Assembly: GCA_031283515.1 (NCBI GenBank)
Contig: JAITBS010000452.1
Location: forward strand, 1-7,130
Length of the DNA stretch: 7,130 nt
Direction: 5' to 3'
Source of the DNA: Planctomycetaceae bacterium
Lineage (GTDB): Bacteria; Planctomycetota; Planctomycetia; Pirellulales; Thermoguttaceae
Part shown: piece after piece, positions 6,391 to 7,130 of the stretch
Layout: each line of letters starts with the position of its first letter
How positions within the stretch are numbered: position 1 is the first letter of the stretch
The notes under the pieces: model-generated
Databases searched by the model: none
What the model was told of the DNA's origin: nothing
What the model saw: the letters and a program-made list of their open reading frames with translations, nothing else
Made by a program: the position numbers and the translations under genes

Positions 6391-6426
6391 TTTATCGACT
6401 ATAGAATATTTATCGACTGTAGAACA
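6391..6426. repeat. 18-bp tandem duplication
   Basis: TTTATCGACTATAGAATA (6391-6408) is followed directly by TTTATCGACTGTAGAACA (6409-6426), with two transitions between units. It lies about 110-145 bases upstream of the membrane-protein gene and could be a duplicated regulator site. Confidence 0.7.
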
Positions 6427-6465
6427 TAATCTGTTTAAAATTTCCTTTTATTCCTAATTGGGTTT

Positions 6466-6491
6466 AATAGTTTTATTTTTTTAAAACTATT
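6466..6491. repeat. Perfect 10-bp AT-rich hairpin
   Basis: AATAGTTTTA (6466-6475) and TAAAACTATT (6482-6491) are exact inverse copies around a TTTTTT loop. It is not followed by a T-run on either strand and no gene ends nearby, so it is listed as a hairpin rather than a terminator. Confidence 0.6.
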
Positions 6492-6582
6492 GGTAATCTA
6501 TCAGTGGAATATTCGTCAATTTGTTTATCAATGGACTCCAAAGGTAGTCAACGTTTCGCCGAAGTGTTTTCACCCACCGTTG

Positions 6583-6598
6583 GTCGGCGATAGCCGAC
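6583..6598 (+). repeat. GTCGGC/GCCGAC hairpin, looser relative of the repeat
   Basis: A perfect 6-bp GC-rich stem with a GATA loop. The bases after it, TTGCCCCTGTTG, resemble those after copy 1 (TTGCCTACCTCTTA) and copy 3 (TCGTCTACCTGTTA), so it may be a diverged member with a different stem. Confidence 0.5.
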
Positions 6599-6702
6599 TT
6601 GCCCCTGTTGACGGACGGAAATGAAGGACTCACTGCATACAACACAATACTAAGCCCAACCGTTGCGACCGTAGGTTTATTGTATTGTATTATTTAAAAC
6701 CT

Positions 6703-6724
6703 TTCGGCGAAAGGTCGTCTACCT
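6703..6724 (+). repeat. Dispersed hairpin repeat, copy 3 (right end)
   Basis: ACCTTTC (6699-6705) pairs with GAAAGGT (6709-6715) around a GGC loop, then CGTCTACCT follows. Against copy 1 the stem pair G-C is replaced by C-G on both arms, a compensatory change that argues for selection or descent as a folded structure. Copy 2 is the inverse orientation at 6542-6563. Confidence 0.65.
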
Positions 6725-6742
6725 GTTACAGGTTCGTCCTAA

Positions 6743-7003
6743 GTATTTTCTACAAAAAGATTTACAAAAACATATAAGCGTTGTTCACTATCGGGTTCAC
6801 TAACACCTTCGCAAGAGTTTGCCGCATTTTTGGCAACTCGCGGACATTGCCTTTACGATACAAAAGATTATAATCTCGCGGAACACGCCTATTCACACGC
6901 TTCAAAATTTAATCCTTATAATTTGTATTATCAAAATTGGCTAGAATTAACAATTCAAAAAAAGACAGCAACTATTAAACAATTTCAGAATCCACAACCA
7001 TGA
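6743..7003 (+). pseudogene. Remnant of a TPR-repeat protein gene (5' end missing)
   Basis: An open frame of 86 codons between a TAA (6740-6742) and a TGA (7001-7003) has no ATG or GTG; the only TTG (6829-6831) would leave 57 residues. Residues 21-60 include LATRGHCLYDTKDYNLAEHA and then YSHASKFNPYN, which fit a TPR unit: G at position 8, A at 20, an aromatic at 24, A at 27 and P at 32, with the common DY before helix B. It reads as the C-terminal end of a TPR protein whose start was lost, perhaps at the repeat element that ends 18 bases upstream. A second frame just upstream (YFLQKDLQKHISVVHYRVH, stop at about 6800) may be the same gene before a frameshift. It could also be a short live gene with an unusual start. 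Confidence 0.5.
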
Positions 7004-7130
7004 TGAAATTTCCCTGATTCTACCGGATTAGGTGTTTTGCAGTTGAGGGATAAAATAATTGTAAAAATAAATTGTTTACGACAAATGGGCATTTTGCATG
7101 TTTGACTATTTTACGCATTTTTTGTATTTG
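7004..7130. other. Non-coding tail of the window
   Basis: After the TPR remnant the same frame has a second TGA and then stays open for about 32 codons (NFPDSTGLGVLQLRDKIIV onward) to a TGA at about 7103-7105. It resembles nothing I know and is too short to call. No other feature is seen. Confidence 0.4.

Larger units (their letters stand above)
6542..6724. mobile_element. MITE-like element bounded by 22-bp inverted repeats
   Basis: The left end begins AGGTAGTCAACGTTTCGCC (6542 on) and the right end finishes GAAAGGTCGTCTACCT (to 6724); the two 22-bp ends match as inverted repeats at 19 of 22 positions. Between them lie a perfect GTCGGC-GATA-GCCGAC hairpin (6583-6598) and a longer arm pair, ACAATACTAAGCC with GGTTTATTGTATTGT. 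There is no coding capacity and I see no target-site duplication. A copy of the same 22-bp end stands alone at 3264-3285. This fits a small non-autonomous mobile element or a cluster of palindromic repeats; the choice is open. Confidence 0.45.
6283..6739. other. Non-coding stretch with hairpins and tandem repeats
   Basis: No gene is seen between the membrane-protein start and the TPR remnant. It contains a TTTATAC/GTATAAA inverted repeat (6317-6337) that could overlap the promoter of the membrane-protein gene (TATACT on the minus strand is a possible -10), an 18-bp tandem repeat (6391-6426), a perfect AT hairpin (6466-6491) and the repeat-bounded element 6542-6724. Confidence 0.6.

Noticed and set aside
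7001..7105. Read-through of the double TGA after the TPR remnant (recoded stop)
   Set aside because: The other genes use TGG for Trp and read well with the standard code; the following 32 codons do not look like more TPR.

Overview
This AT-rich bacterial window carries six recognisable protein-coding genes (one of them cut by the window edge), the remnant of a seventh, and two long gene-free stretches full of small inverted and tandem repeats. The organism cannot be fixed from the sequence. Three things make a low-GC member of the Planctomycetota my best guess, held loosely: a secreted DUF6263-like protein, a methyltransferase of a type I associate with that phylum, and weak or absent Shine-Dalgarno sites before about half of the genes.

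Left part (1-2703, all minus strand): trpB, then a class I SAM-dependent methyltransferase, then an 81-residue protein, then the start of trpA, which leaves the window at base 1. trpB and trpA encode the two subunits of tryptophan synthase and normally sit side by side. Here they are about 1.28 kb apart, and a good sigma70-type promoter lies between the methyltransferase and the 81-residue gene, so trpA may have its own supply of transcript.

Middle (2704-3439) has no convincing gene. It holds the trpB upstream region (a 12-bp palindrome and a 16-bp perfect tandem duplication), a compound stem-loop, one copy of a dispersed hairpin repeat, and an 84-bp inverted repeat built from GTGGAGA-like heptamers. 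Then follow, divergently, a secreted DUF6263-like protein (minus) and ribH for lumazine synthase (plus), the latter behind a near-consensus promoter. The RibH protein has an unusual tail of about 57 residues, first acidic and then lysine-rich.

Right part (5257-7130): a convergent gap with a hairpin, then a minus-strand gene for a protein with a long soluble, Thr/Glu-rich N-terminal region, two similar short helical motifs and two membrane helices at the C-terminus. The last 850 bases contain an 18-bp tandem repeat, a perfect AT-rich hairpin, a 183-bp element bounded by 22-bp imperfect inverted repeats that belong to the same family as the copy near 3264, and an 86-codon open frame with a clear TPR motif but no good start, best read as the tail of a broken gene.

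The most noteworthy signal is the dispersed hairpin repeat family: three related 22-bp copies in two orientations, one pair showing a compensatory base change in the stem, plus a fourth looser hairpin. No defence system, CRISPR array, tRNA, rRNA or intact transposase is visible.
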